Source of the DNA: Lachnospiraceae bacterium
GTDB taxonomy: Bacteria > Bacillota > Clostridia > Lachnospirales > Lachnospiraceae
DNA: 62,319 nucleotides
Direction: 5' to 3'
Assembly (NCBI GenBank): GCA_009911185.1
Contig: QXWW01000025.1
Span: 1 to 62,319 of the forward strand
The notes beneath the pieces are model-generated. The model was not told where the DNA came from, made no database searches, and saw only the letters and a program-made list of their open reading frames with translations. The position numbers and the translations under genes were made by a program. Every line of letters starts with the position of its first letter. Positions within the stretch are counted from its first letter, which is position 1. Below are positions 53,876-62,162 of this stretch, piece by piece.

Positions 53876-55267
53876 ATGTGTGAAAATGTATACAAAATTA
53901 ACTTCAATCAGCCAATTCATCTTCATTTTATAGGAATCGGCGGCATCAGTATGAGCGGCCTGGCTGAAATTTTATTACAGGAAGGATTCCATATTTCCGG
54001 TTCCGATTCCCGCAAATCCCCGTTAACAGAAAAACTCACGTCTCTTGGCGCCAAAATCTATTACGGGCAGCGCGCTTCCAACATACAGGAAGGTACTGAG
54101 GCCGTCGTCTACACAGCCGCCATTCACACGGATAATCCCGAATTGCAAGCCGCTGTGGAACATGGCATCCCCACATTGACCCGCGCCCAGCTTCTGGGGC
54201 AGATCATGGAAAACTACCGGCAGTCTGCAGCTGTTTCCGGCACACATGGAAAAACCACTACCTCTTCCATGGCTGCGGATATCTTGCTGGAATCTTTTTG
54301 CGACCCCACGGTTTCCATAGGCGGCATATTAAAGTCCATTGACGGCAATATACGGGTTGGCAAATCCGAATTTTTCCTGACAGAAGCATGTGAATATACC
54401 AACAGTTTCCTGAATTTTTATCCGAAATATGCATTAATACTAAATATAGAAGAAGACCATCTTGATTTTTTCAAAGATATCGCGGATATCCGCCGTTCTT
54501 TTCGTCAATTCGCAGAAAACGTTCCCCCGGAGGGTACGCTTATCATCAACGGAGAAATCGAAAATTACCAGGAAATTACCAACGGCCTGAACTGCAAAGT
54601 TGTTACCTATGGCTTGGCTTCTTCTAATTCATATTATGCAGATAATATCACTTTTAATACAGAAGGCTGCGGAAACTTTACCCTTATGCAAAAGGACACT
54701 GCACTTGGCGCTATTACCATGCGTGTGCCCGGCATACACAATGTCAGCAATGCCGTCGCCGCATGTGCTCTTGCCCTGGAAATGAATCTTCCCATCGAAT
54801 CTGCCCAGACAGCGCTTGCGCATTTTGGCGGAACCGCCAGACGCTTTGAACACAAAGGCAATCTGGGCGGTATTACCATTATCGATGATTATGCACATCA
54901 TCCGACAGAAATTGCAGCCACGCTCAAGGCCGCCAGAAATTGCGGCAAGGACCGCATCGTCTGTGTCTTTCAGCCTCATACCTATACGCGTACCAAAGCG
55001 TTCCTGACAGAGTTCGCCCAGGCCCTGTCGGCTGCTGATTTGATTGTACTTGCAGATATTTATGCGGCCAGAGAACAAAATACCCTCGGCATTTCTTCCG
55101 CAGATCTTCAGAAAGAATTACAAAATATGGGACGGGAATGCTATTATTTTCCATCTTTTGACGAAATTGAAAGTTTTTTATTAAAAAAATGTTTAAACGG
55201 TGATTTGTTGATAACTATGGGCGCCGGGGACATTGTCCAAGTAGGCGAACACCTCCTTGGGCACTAG
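53876..55267 (+). CDS. murC: UDP-N-acetylmuramate--L-alanine ligase
   Basis: Adds the first amino acid of the peptidoglycan stem. N-terminal IGIGGISMSGLAEIL binds the substrate nucleotide, SGTHGKTTTSSM is the ATP loop (about residues 120-131), HNVSNAVAAC and DDYAHHPTEI are further Mur-ligase motifs. Length 463 aa is normal. The ribosome site is weak (AGG). Single gene, ended by a terminator whose stem overlaps a DnaA box. Confidence 0.96.
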   Translation: MCENVYKINFNQPIHLHFIGIGGISMSGLAEILLQEGFHISGSDSRKSPLTEKLTSLGAKIYYGQRASNIQEGTEAVVYTAAIHTDNPELQAAVEHGIPTLTRAQLLGQIMENYRQSAAVSGTHGKTTTSSMAADILLESFCDPTVSIGGILKSIDGNIRVGKSEFFLTEACEYTNSFLNFYPKYALILNIEEDHLDFFKDIADIRRSFRQFAENVPPEGTLIINGEIENYQEITNGLNCKVVTYGLASSNSYYADNITFNTEGCGNFTLMQKDTALGAITMRVPGIHNVSNAVAACALALEMNLPIESAQTALAHFGGTARRFEHKGNLGGITIIDDYAHHPTEIAATLKAARNCGKDRIVCVFQPHTYTRTKAFLTEFAQALSAADLIVLADIYAAREQNTLGISSADLQKELQNMGRECYYFPSFDEIESFLLKKCLNGDLLITMGAGDIVQVGEHLLGH

Positions 55268-55285
55268 TTATCCACATTATCCACA
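55268..55285 (+). promoter_or_regulatory. DnaA-box pair 1
   Basis: Two exact TTATCCACA boxes in direct, abutting repeat (55268-55276, 55277-55285), starting immediately after the murC stop codon. The second overlaps the 5' arm of the murC terminator stem. Confidence 0.85.
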
Positions 55286-55327
55286 TCCCATTGGGGAAAA
55301 CTTTCCTTTGGGGATGTGGATTTTTTA
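55281..55327 (+). terminator. Terminator of murC
   Basis: CCACATCCC and GGGATGTGG make a 9-bp stem with an inner GGAAA/TTTCC stem, followed by six T. Confidence 0.88.
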
Positions 55328-55423
55328 GTTAACATAACTTATTTTTCCACCTTTTCCTTTTTCAGAACGAATTTCTGTATTTATGAGGGATTTTCCCTGT
55401 TACCATAATATTTTTCCACTGGA

Positions 55424-55441
55424 TTATCCACATTATCCACA
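55424..55441 (+). promoter_or_regulatory. DnaA-box pair 2
   Basis: Two more exact TTATCCACA boxes in direct, abutting repeat (55424-55432, 55433-55441), about 80 bp upstream of the -10 of the dnaD-like gene. The ~140 bp between the two pairs is AT-rich. Confidence 0.85.
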
Positions 55442-55516
55442 CATTCCACATTTGCCCAACCCCTTGATTTTACTGGCATTGCAGGAAAAATTATGCTTCT
55501 CATTTTGGATTAAATG

Positions 55517-55525
55517 TGCTATACT
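55517..55525 (+). promoter_or_regulatory. Extended -10 promoter of the dnaD-like operon
   Basis: TGCTATACT with a poor -35; the start would fall near 55532, leaving a leader of about 70 nt. Confidence 0.6.
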
Positions 55526-55603
55526 TTAGCCACATAAAAAGTTCGATTTTATTTCAGACTCACATTTAGAACAACGTCAAGAAGATTCAACCTGGAGGGT
55601 ATT

Positions 55604-56698
55604 ATGGCTGATATTACTTTACACAAAGATGATAATGCTACGACAACCATTGACAACCGTTTTATTGATCAATACATGACGGAAGCGAACGGAGAATTTG
55701 TAAAAATCTACCTTTATCTTCTTCGCTGTATGAATTCGCCTGACTGCAGTTTTTCTATATCCAGGGCCGCGGACAAGTTCAACCATACAGAAAAAGATAT
55801 CCAGCGCGCCTTAAAATACTGGGAAAAAATGAATCTGCTTCAGCTTGAATATGCGCAGGATAATTCTATTGCCGGCATTTATTTTCTGGAATCTGAGGCG
55901 GCTGCTGTCAGAGAGGATGATTCCGTTCCCCTGAAAAAGACTGCGGCTCCGGTTCGCAAAACCGCCCGCACCGCCGATGAATTGACCGCAGCTCCGGTTC
56001 GCAGAACCGCTTACACTGCCGATGAATTGAAGGCGTTCCGTGAAAAAGAAGAGGTGCAGGAGTTAATGTTCGTCGCTGAAAGCTACCTGGCCAGGCCCCT
56101 GACCTCTACGGATATCCAGAAGCTGCTGTTTTGGTATGACGGTTTGTCATTTTCTGTTGATTTAATTGTGTACCTTATGGAGTACTGCATTGCAGGAGGA
56201 CATTCCAGCCTTCACTATATGGATAAAGTAGCTTTAAACTGGAAGGAGGAACAGATTAAGACGGTGGAGCAGGCAAAACGGAGTTCCCAGACGCACAGCC
56301 AGCTTCATTATGCCGTACTCAAAGCTCTCGGCATCCAGGGACGCAGCCTGATTCCGGCTGAATTTGCCTTTATCAGCAAATGGAGCAAGGAGTATGGTTT
56401 CGGCCAGGATATGATCACGGAAGCATGCAGCCGCACCATCCTCGCCATCCATCAGCCAAGCTTCGAATATACTGACCGGATTCTCACCAGCTGGAAACGT
56501 CAGAATATTAAGACTCCCAATGATATTCACAAGGCGGACGAAGCATATCAGGCGGCAAAAGCAGCGGAGCGCACCCGTACTGTTTCATCCAGAACCATGA
56601 CTGGCAAATCATTCGCTTCCAACCGCTTTAACAGCTTTCCGCAACGCACTTACAATATGGAACAACTGGAAGCAAAATTATTGAACACCACAAGCTAA
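55604..56698 (+). CDS. DnaD-domain replication initiation protein
   Basis: Primosome protein related to B. subtilis DnaD/DnaB, which with a DnaC/DnaI-type loader brings the replicative helicase to the origin. An N-terminal winged-helix part (about 20-90, VKIYLYLLRCMNSPD) is followed by a variable linker with a tandem 15-residue repeat (about 113-142, TAAPVR.TA.TADEL), then a DnaD-like helical domain (about 150-230) and a second one (about 245-315). AGGAGG-like GGAGGG precedes the ATG. Ten bp separate it from the ATPase gene. The upstream DnaA boxes suggest DnaA controls it. Confidence 0.85.
   Translation: MADITLHKDDNATTTIDNRFIDQYMTEANGEFVKIYLYLLRCMNSPDCSFSISRAADKFNHTEKDIQRALKYWEKMNLLQLEYAQDNSIAGIYFLESEAAAVREDDSVPLKKTAAPVRKTARTADELTAAPVRRTAYTADELKAFREKEEVQELMFVAESYLARPLTSTDIQKLLFWYDGLSFSVDLIVYLMEYCIAGGHSSLHYMDKVALNWKEEQIKTVEQAKRSSQTHSQLHYAVLKALGIQGRSLIPAEFAFISKWSKEYGFGQDMITEACSRTILAIHQPSFEYTDRILTSWKRQNIKTPNDIHKADEAYQAAKAAERTRTVSSRTMTGKSFASNRFNSFPQRTYNMEQLEAKLLNTTS
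55940..56029 (+). repeat. Tandem 45-bp duplication in the dnaD-like gene
   Basis: Two in-frame units (55940-55984 and 55985-56029) encode TAAPVRKTARTADEL and TAAPVRRTAYTADEL. They lengthen the linker between the winged helix and the DnaD domain. Confidence 0.88.
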
Positions 56699-56708
56699 GG
56701 AGGCGTTT

Positions 56709-57710
56709 ATGGCTCTGAGCAATACCCAATATAATACCCTGCTGCGCCGCTACGAGGCAAAACAGTTGGAAAACCAGCATATCGTTATGGAACGTATACA
56801 ATCCGTATATCAGGAACTCCCCCGGCTTTTGGAGATCGACAACACTATTTCCTCACTCTCTGTTGCACAGGCAAAGAAACTGATTGACGGAGATGAAAAT
56901 GCGCTGCCGCAGTTACATCAGCAGCTTTTGGAATTATTTCGGGAGAAAAAACTGCTCTTAACTTCTCACGGTTATCCCGAACATTATTTTGAACCGCCGT
57001 ACGGCTGCCCCGACTGTAAGGATACCGGCTATATCGGCGGTCAAAAATGCCATTGCTTCCGCCAGGCCGCTATCGATCTTATCTATACCCAGTCCAATAT
57101 CCGCCAGATATTAGACATAGAAAATTTTCAAAATTTTTCTTATGATTACTATTCCAGCGAACAGACGAACCCCGCTACCGGGCTGTCCAGCCTGGATACC
57201 GTAAAACACGCCGTCCGTGAATGCCTGGAATTTGTCAAAACTTTTGACACAGAGTTCAGAAATCTGTTTTTCTATGGAGACACCGGAATCGGCAAGACCT
57301 ATCTCTCCAACTGCGTGGCGAAAGAGCTTCTCGATTCCGGACATTCCGCAATTTATTTTACCGCTTCTTCCCTGTTTCACATTTTTGAAAAAAATGTTTT
57401 TGACCGGGAACGGGACGCCGGCAGAGATTATCAGAATATTTTCCAATGCGACCTTTTAATTATTGACGATTTAGGCACGGAATTATCTAACGCCTTTACC
57501 GTTTCTCAGCTTTTTCTATGTCTGAATGAACGGATTTTACGACGGAAATCCACGATAATCTCCACAAACCTGACGCTGGGACAATTAGCCGACGCTTATT
57601 CGGAACGCACTTTTTCAAGAATCTCCAGCAATTATACCATGATCAAATTATTCGGCGATGATATCCGCATCCAGAAGAAACTGAAAAGACAGCCTTGTAA
57701 AGATTCCTGA
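56709..57710 (+). CDS. DnaC/DnaI-like helicase-loader ATPase
   Basis: AAA+ ATPase of 333 aa, similar to primosomal DnaI and the IstB/DnaC group. The N-terminal region contains a zinc-binding pattern CPDC-x10-CHC (about residues 99-114) as in DnaI-type loaders. Walker A GDTGIGKTYLS is near residue 190, Walker B LLIIDDLGTE near 255, sensor STNL near 285 and the arginine finger in ERTFSRI. AAGGAGG precedes the ATG. With a DnaD-like gene upstream, replicative helicase loading fits better than transposition. Confidence 0.88.
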   Translation: MALSNTQYNTLLRRYEAKQLENQHIVMERIQSVYQELPRLLEIDNTISSLSVAQAKKLIDGDENALPQLHQQLLELFREKKLLLTSHGYPEHYFEPPYGCPDCKDTGYIGGQKCHCFRQAAIDLIYTQSNIRQILDIENFQNFSYDYYSSEQTNPATGLSSLDTVKHAVRECLEFVKTFDTEFRNLFFYGDTGIGKTYLSNCVAKELLDSGHSAIYFTASSLFHIFEKNVFDRERDAGRDYQNIFQCDLLIIDDLGTELSNAFTVSQLFLCLNERILRRKSTIISTNLTLGQLADAYSERTFSRISSNYTMIKLFGDDIRIQKKLKRQPCKDS

Positions 57711-57723
57711 GTAATGGTATAAT
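57695..57723 (+). promoter_or_regulatory. Promoter of prs
   Basis: TTGTAA, 17 nt, TATAAT with TGG extension, overlapping the 3' end of the ATPase gene. Confidence 0.65.
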
Positions 57724-57789
57724 CGTTCTTGCTTTTTAATCTTTATAAATCAGAACACCAAAACATTTTCACTATATATGGAGGATAAT

Positions 57790-58974
57790 ATGCAGCGCAA
57801 TGAAAAAAATTATGAAACTATCCCTGCCGGTTCTTTAGGCGTGGTTTCTCTGGCAGGATGCCGGGAACTGGGAGAAATGGTGGACAAGTATCTGGTAACC
57901 TTTCGCAGTGAACGCGAACACAGGCATTCCAATGACATTGCCTTTCAGGGATACCATAAAAACACTTATCTGGTGAACTGCACCACTCCCCGCTTTGGAA
58001 CCGGAGAGGCAAAGGGCATTATCAATGAATCTGTCCGCGGATTCGATCTGTATCTGATGGTAGACGTTACGAATTACAGTCTGACCTATACCGTATGCGG
58101 TCATGAAAACCATATGTCTCCGGATGACCATTATCAGGATCTGAAGCGCATCATTGCCGCAGTAGGGGGGAAAGCAAGGAGGATTACCGTTATCATGCCT
58201 TTCCTCTACGAGAGCCGCCAGCACAAGCGTACCTCCAGGGAATCTCTGGATTGCGCCCTTGCCCTGCAGGAATTGACCAATATGGGGGTAGACAATATTA
58301 TTACCTTTGACGCCCATGATCCCCGTGTCCAGAACGCCATTCCCCTTCATGGTTTCGAGACTGTTCAGCCTGCCTATCAGTTTATTAAAAGTATTCTCAA
58401 CGAAGTGGACGACCTGCGGATCGACAGCGACCATATGATGGTAATCAGCCCTGACGAAGGCGGAACCAACCGGGCTGTTTATCTTGCCAATGTGCTGGGA
58501 CTGGATATCGGTATGTTTTACAAACGCCGGGATTACAGCAAAATTGTGGAGGGACGCAATCCTATCGTCGCACATGAATTTTTGGGAAGCTCTGTGGAGG
58601 GTAAAGACGTGCTGATTATAGACGATATGATCTCTTCCGGAGACAGCATGATTGACGTTGCCACAGAGCTGAAGAAACGAAAGGCTGCTCGTATTTTCGT
58701 AGTCTCCACTTTCGGTCTGTTTACCAATGGTCTGGAAAAATTTGATAAGGCTGTGGAAGAGGGCATGATCTATAAAGTAGTTTCCACCAATCTTACTTAC
58801 CAGACGCCGGAGCTTTTGAGCAAGCCATATTACATCAACTGTGATATGAGTAAATATATCGCCTACATCATTGATACGCTCAACCATGACCTCTCGATCA
58901 GTGATCTTTTAGATCCTTATGAACGGATTGAATCTCTGGTGAAAAAGTACAAGGCAGAGAGAGGCAGCAAATAA
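57790..58974 (+). CDS. prs: Ribose-phosphate pyrophosphokinase (PRPP synthetase)
   Basis: Makes PRPP from ribose-5-phosphate and ATP for nucleotide, His and Trp synthesis. The PRPP-binding loop VLIIDDMISSGDS is clear (about 276-288), as are FDAHDPRVQN and SPDEGGTNRA. At 394 aa it is longer than the usual ~315 aa, a variant common in Lachnospiraceae; the extra length is mostly N-terminal and in the first domain. The ATG at 57790 is preferred over one four codons earlier because GGAGG sits just upstream of it. Monocistronic. Confidence 0.92.
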   Translation: MQRNEKNYETIPAGSLGVVSLAGCRELGEMVDKYLVTFRSEREHRHSNDIAFQGYHKNTYLVNCTTPRFGTGEAKGIINESVRGFDLYLMVDVTNYSLTYTVCGHENHMSPDDHYQDLKRIIAAVGGKARRITVIMPFLYESRQHKRTSRESLDCALALQELTNMGVDNIITFDAHDPRVQNAIPLHGFETVQPAYQFIKSILNEVDDLRIDSDHMMVISPDEGGTNRAVYLANVLGLDIGMFYKRRDYSKIVEGRNPIVAHEFLGSSVEGKDVLIIDDMISSGDSMIDVATELKKRKAARIFVVSTFGLFTNGLEKFDKAVEEGMIYKVVSTNLTYQTPELLSKPYYINCDMSKYIAYIIDTLNHDLSISDLLDPYERIESLVKKYKAERGSK

Positions 58975-58978
58975 TCAT

Positions 58979-59024
58979 AGAAGCCATCACACGGACATTT
59001 CCCATGTGATGGCTTCTGCTATTT
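58979..59024. terminator. Terminator between prs and the BceB-like gene
   Basis: AGAAGCCATCACA and TGTGATGGCTTCT form a perfect 13-bp stem with a 13-nt loop. It serves prs (plus) and probably the convergent permease gene. Confidence 0.85.
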
Positions 59025-61021
59025 TATTCCACAATCCGATAGTAAGACCTTGCCGTAATTGCATACACAACTGCATATATCACTGCAAACACCCCAACCG
59101 TACAAACCGTACAAACAGCAAACAATGGCATATCCGCCATACCAAACAACAGAATCAGACGGTTTATCATTGGAAATGCTGCCAGAAGATGAATACATGC
59201 CATCGCCAGCGGAAGAAAAAATACTTTCAGTATCTGGCTTCGAATCGAGGCCCGCACTTCTTTTTTACTCATACCTACTTTCTGCATAATCTCAAATCTC
59301 GTTTTATCCTCGTACCCTTCCGATACTTGTTTATAATAGATGATTAATGTAGTCGCCATAAGGAATACAAAGCCTAAGAAAATTCCCAAAAACAGAAATC
59401 CTCCACAAAAAATCATAAAGCCTTCCCTGTTTTCCGCCCTGGTCTCCACTCTGACATTTATCCCGCCCTCGGTATCCTGCACATTTAACAGTTCAGAAAT
59501 ATGATCTGCGCAGGCAATTTCCTGCTCTTCTGTTCCGTCGACATTCAACGCAACGCTATGCACAATCTGGCTGGCGCGTCCTTCATTAACGGATTTCTGC
59601 AGCTCATATATGTCCATCAGTACACGCTCGTCTTTTACCACCACAAAATATACGTCGCAAATCATTTCCGTTTCCATATCCGTCAAATACAGATCTGATA
59701 TATATTCTTTAATGCGCAATGTTTTATCTTTGAAATGATATTGCTGCGCCTGTTTATCTCCATTTTCCGTATAGACCAGCACCTCATCTTCCTCAAGCGC
59801 TGTCTTTTTGCCTCCCAAACGCTGGTAGTCCTCCAGTGTAATCCACTCTACAATACTCATTTCTCCTTCCGGTGCGGCTATTCCATCGCTTTTCTGAACA
59901 ATTAGATTTTCTTTATCCTTATAAATTGTAAAAGATAACTGCGTATAATCAGACATTTCATCAATTGCAATGCCCAAATCAGCAGCCGCCTGAACCGTCG
60001 CCTCTTTTACGAGATTTTTTTCATGCTCTTGCAAATCATATCCTGTAATATTAATCTCCAGAGGATAACGGTTTTTCATGGAAGAGTCTACGCCCATGTA
60101 CAAAGAAATTGTTCCAGATACCATTACCAGCACCATTGTGCTCAGAATACAAATATTGCTCAACCCCACCGCATTCTGCTTCATGCGGTAAATCATGCCG
60201 GACACTGATGTAAAATGCCGGGTCTTATAATAATAGTTTTTATTTTTACGCATTAACTTTAAGACGGCGATGCTGCCTGCCGTAAAGAGACAATACGTTC
60301 CTAAAATTACAAGGATGACCGCCACAAAAAACAGTAGCACAGCGCTAACAGGATCTTTCACAAAAATGGCGATTCCATATCCCCCGCCCAGAGCCAGTAT
60401 TCCCACAACGGCAAGCAGCCAGCGGGTTTTGGGCTCTTTCTCACCATGGTTTGCGCTCTGCAAAAGTTCGATCGGTTTTGCCTTCTGTACCTGAAACAGA
60501 TTGTAAATCAAAGTCACGCCAAAAATGCACAAGAATAGAATCACGGTACTAAAAATGGCCTCTTTGGAAATATGGAATCCAAAAGGTACTTTCAAATCTA
60601 CCAGACGCAAGAGCGCCAGAGTCACAAGTTTATTCAGCAACACTCCCGCCACAACCCCCAGGAAAATACTGGCAGAGGCCACCATCACAATTTCCCAGAA
60701 CATCATTTTTCCAATATGGCGTTTTTCCATGCCTAAAATATTGAACAAACCAAATTCTTTCTTACGCCGCTTCATCAGGAAACTGTTGGTATAAAATAAG
60801 AAAATTACGGCAAAAATCCCAATCACGCCGCAGCCCAGTCCCAGGATCAGCTCCAGATTATCGCTGCCAGGCATTTCTTTAATTCCTTCGTCCCTGAAAA
60901 TAGCCCCCATAATGTAGTACATGGCACTGGTTCCAATTACTGCCAGAACGTACGGCAGATACAGTTTTGCATTTTTCTTTAAATTACTAAAAGCAAGTCT
61001 TCCGTAAAAAAATCTATTCAT
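59024..61021 (-). CDS. BceB-type ABC transporter permease
   Basis: Ten-helix permease of 665 aa with FtsX folds at both ends and a ~220-residue extracellular domain between helices (about residues 305-525), the hallmark of BceB-type antimicrobial-peptide resistance transporters. N-terminus MNRFFYGRLAFSNLKKN is typical. The ATG at 61021 (AGGTGG upstream) lies 8 bp inside the ATPase 3' end, so the two are co-translated. Such transporters usually signal through a BceS kinase; none lies next to it here. Confidence 0.9.
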   Translation of the reverse strand: MNRFFYGRLAFSNLKKNAKLYLPYVLAVIGTSAMYYIMGAIFRDEGIKEMPGSDNLELILGLGCGVIGIFAVIFLFYTNSFLMKRRKKEFGLFNILGMEKRHIGKMMFWEIVMVASASIFLGVVAGVLLNKLVTLALLRLVDLKVPFGFHISKEAIFSTVILFLCIFGVTLIYNLFQVQKAKPIELLQSANHGEKEPKTRWLLAVVGILALGGGYGIAIFVKDPVSAVLLFFVAVILVILGTYCLFTAGSIAVLKLMRKNKNYYYKTRHFTSVSGMIYRMKQNAVGLSNICILSTMVLVMVSGTISLYMGVDSSMKNRYPLEINITGYDLQEHEKNLVKEATVQAAADLGIAIDEMSDYTQLSFTIYKDKENLIVQKSDGIAAPEGEMSIVEWITLEDYQRLGGKKTALEEDEVLVYTENGDKQAQQYHFKDKTLRIKEYISDLYLTDMETEMICDVYFVVVKDERVLMDIYELQKSVNEGRASQIVHSVALNVDGTEEQEIACADHISELLNVQDTEGGINVRVETRAENREGFMIFCGGFLFLGIFLGFVFLMATTLIIYYKQVSEGYEDKTRFEIMQKVGMSKKEVRASIRSQILKVFFLPLAMACIHLLAAFPMINRLILLFGMADMPLFAVCTVCTVGVFAVIYAVVYAITARSYYRIVE

Positions 61022-61781
61022 GTTTGCCACCACCTGTCGTAATTACTGTAAGGGTATCAGAGATTTTCTGATACATTTCCTCGTCGCTGCCGGAACCCTT
61101 ATAAATCTGATGAAACACCTGACCGTCCTTAATAAACAACACCCTCTTAGCACAGCTTGCCGCCTTAATGGAATGGGTTACCATCAGAATGGTCTGACCC
61201 TCCTCGTTGATGCTTTGAAACATAGCTAAAAGACTCTCGGCAGCCCTGGAATCCAACGCTCCGGTAGGCTCATCTGCGAGAATAATCTGTGGATTGGTGA
61301 TTAATGCCCGCGCCACTGCGGCACGCTGCTTTTGTCCGCCGGACACTTCATAGGGGTATTTTCCAAGTATTTCATTAATTCCCAGCTTACCGGCAATTGA
61401 CATCAGGCGGCTGCGCATCTCATTATAACTTTTTCCGGCAAGAACCAGCGGAAGGAAAATATTATCTTGAATGCTGAAGGTATCTAACAGATTAAAATCC
61501 TGAAATACAAATCCCAGGTTCTGCCTCCGGAATGCAGACAATTCCCGCTCGCGAATTGCAGAAAGATTTTTTCCATTTAAAAGCACCTGTCCGGCAGTCG
61601 CTTTATCTAACGCCGCCAGAATATTCAGTAAAGTTGTCTTACCAGAACCGGACTCTCCCATAATCGCCACATATTCTCCTTTTTCCACGGAAAATGTCAC
61701 ATCTGATAATGCCTGCACCTGGTTTCCCCCAAAACGGGTAGTATATACTTTTTTTACATTATTAACTTCCAATATCGCCAT
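61014..61781 (-). CDS. BceA-type ABC transporter ATPase
   Basis: A 255-aa ATPase partner of the permease that overlaps its stop. Walker A GESGSGKTT, signature VSGGQKQR, Walker [13 protein letters not shown] and the switch MVTHS are intact. The ATG at 61781 has AAGGAGG upstream; a longer reading to 61877 lacks support. Probably protects against bacitracin-like or lantibiotic peptides. A long hairpin 90 bp upstream contains its likely -10. Confidence 0.93.
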   Translation of the reverse strand: MAILEVNNVKKVYTTRFGGNQVQALSDVTFSVEKGEYVAIMGESGSGKTTLLNILAALDKATAGQVLLNGKNLSAIRERELSAFRRQNLGFVFQDFNLLDTFSIQDNIFLPLVLAGKSYNEMRSRLMSIAGKLGINEILGKYPYEVSGGQKQRAAVARALITNPQIILADEPTGALDSRAAESLLAMFQSINEEGQTILMVTHSIKAASCAKRVLFIKDGQVFHQIYKGSGSDEEMYQKISDTLTVITTGGGKHE

Positions 61782-61866
61782 AATGTCCTCCTTTTCGGTT
61801 GTCTCCGCTGCCTGCTCACAGACGCCTTCACTAAAATACCATATGCGGCTCTGATTTACAACAGTC

Positions 61867-61923
61867 AGGCAGGGCAATTTCTGTTTCTGAAAATAGTATA
61901 ACGAAACAGCTTTTGCCCTGCCT
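61867..61923. promoter_or_regulatory. Long palindrome enclosing the probable promoter of the BceAB-like operon
   Basis: AGGCAGGGCAA / TTGCCCTGCCT (11-bp arms) enclose an inner CTGTTTC / GAAACAG stem (7 bp). On the minus strand the loop contains TATACT, a good -10 for the ATPase gene. This would suit an operator for a dimeric regulator or a cruciform-forming site. Confidence 0.5.
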
Positions 61924-61952
61924 TAACTTTAGCTTACATTTTACAGTTTTAT

Positions 61953-61968
61953 CTTACGCTTTTGTAAG
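61953..61968. repeat. CTTAC/GTAAG palindrome, copy 2
   Basis: CTTACGCTTTTGTAAG, one base different from 30376-30391 and in the same order relative to the iteron repeat, but about 80 bp further from it. Confidence 0.5.
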
Positions 61969-62065
61969 GTTTGGGGGATTTAGGTATCTTTACAAATGTC
62001 TGCAAAAGACTGTAAATAGAGGTGTTGCGGAGATTAGGGAATGTGTCAGTGAGGTTTATTTTCTC

Positions 62066-62162
62066 ATATTTTTGTATATTTTTTCAGTGAAATTGTGTAA
62101 ATGTGGTGTAAATCCAAGGTGGTCTTGGTGTACGGAATGGTGTAAAACAGAAATGTTTCAAG
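62066..62162 (-). repeat. Integrase-end repeat with four iterons, copy 2
   Basis: Counterpart of 30407-30502, with iterons at 62093, 62104, 62126 and 62138 and the same 11, 22, 12 bp steps. It stops at the base where the IS66-like end begins, so the integrase that presumably followed has been split or replaced by the insertion. Confidence 0.7.

Noticed and set aside
55268-55603. Chromosomal replication origin
   Set aside because: Four DnaA boxes with AT-rich DNA are suggestive, but dnaA, dnaN and rpmH are absent; control of the dnaD-like operon is the more cautious reading.
30407-62162. One 31.7-kb integrative element bounded by the two repeats
   Set aside because: The interval contains essential core genes (mfd, pth, murC, prs), so the repeats are two separate footprints rather than the ends of one mobile element.
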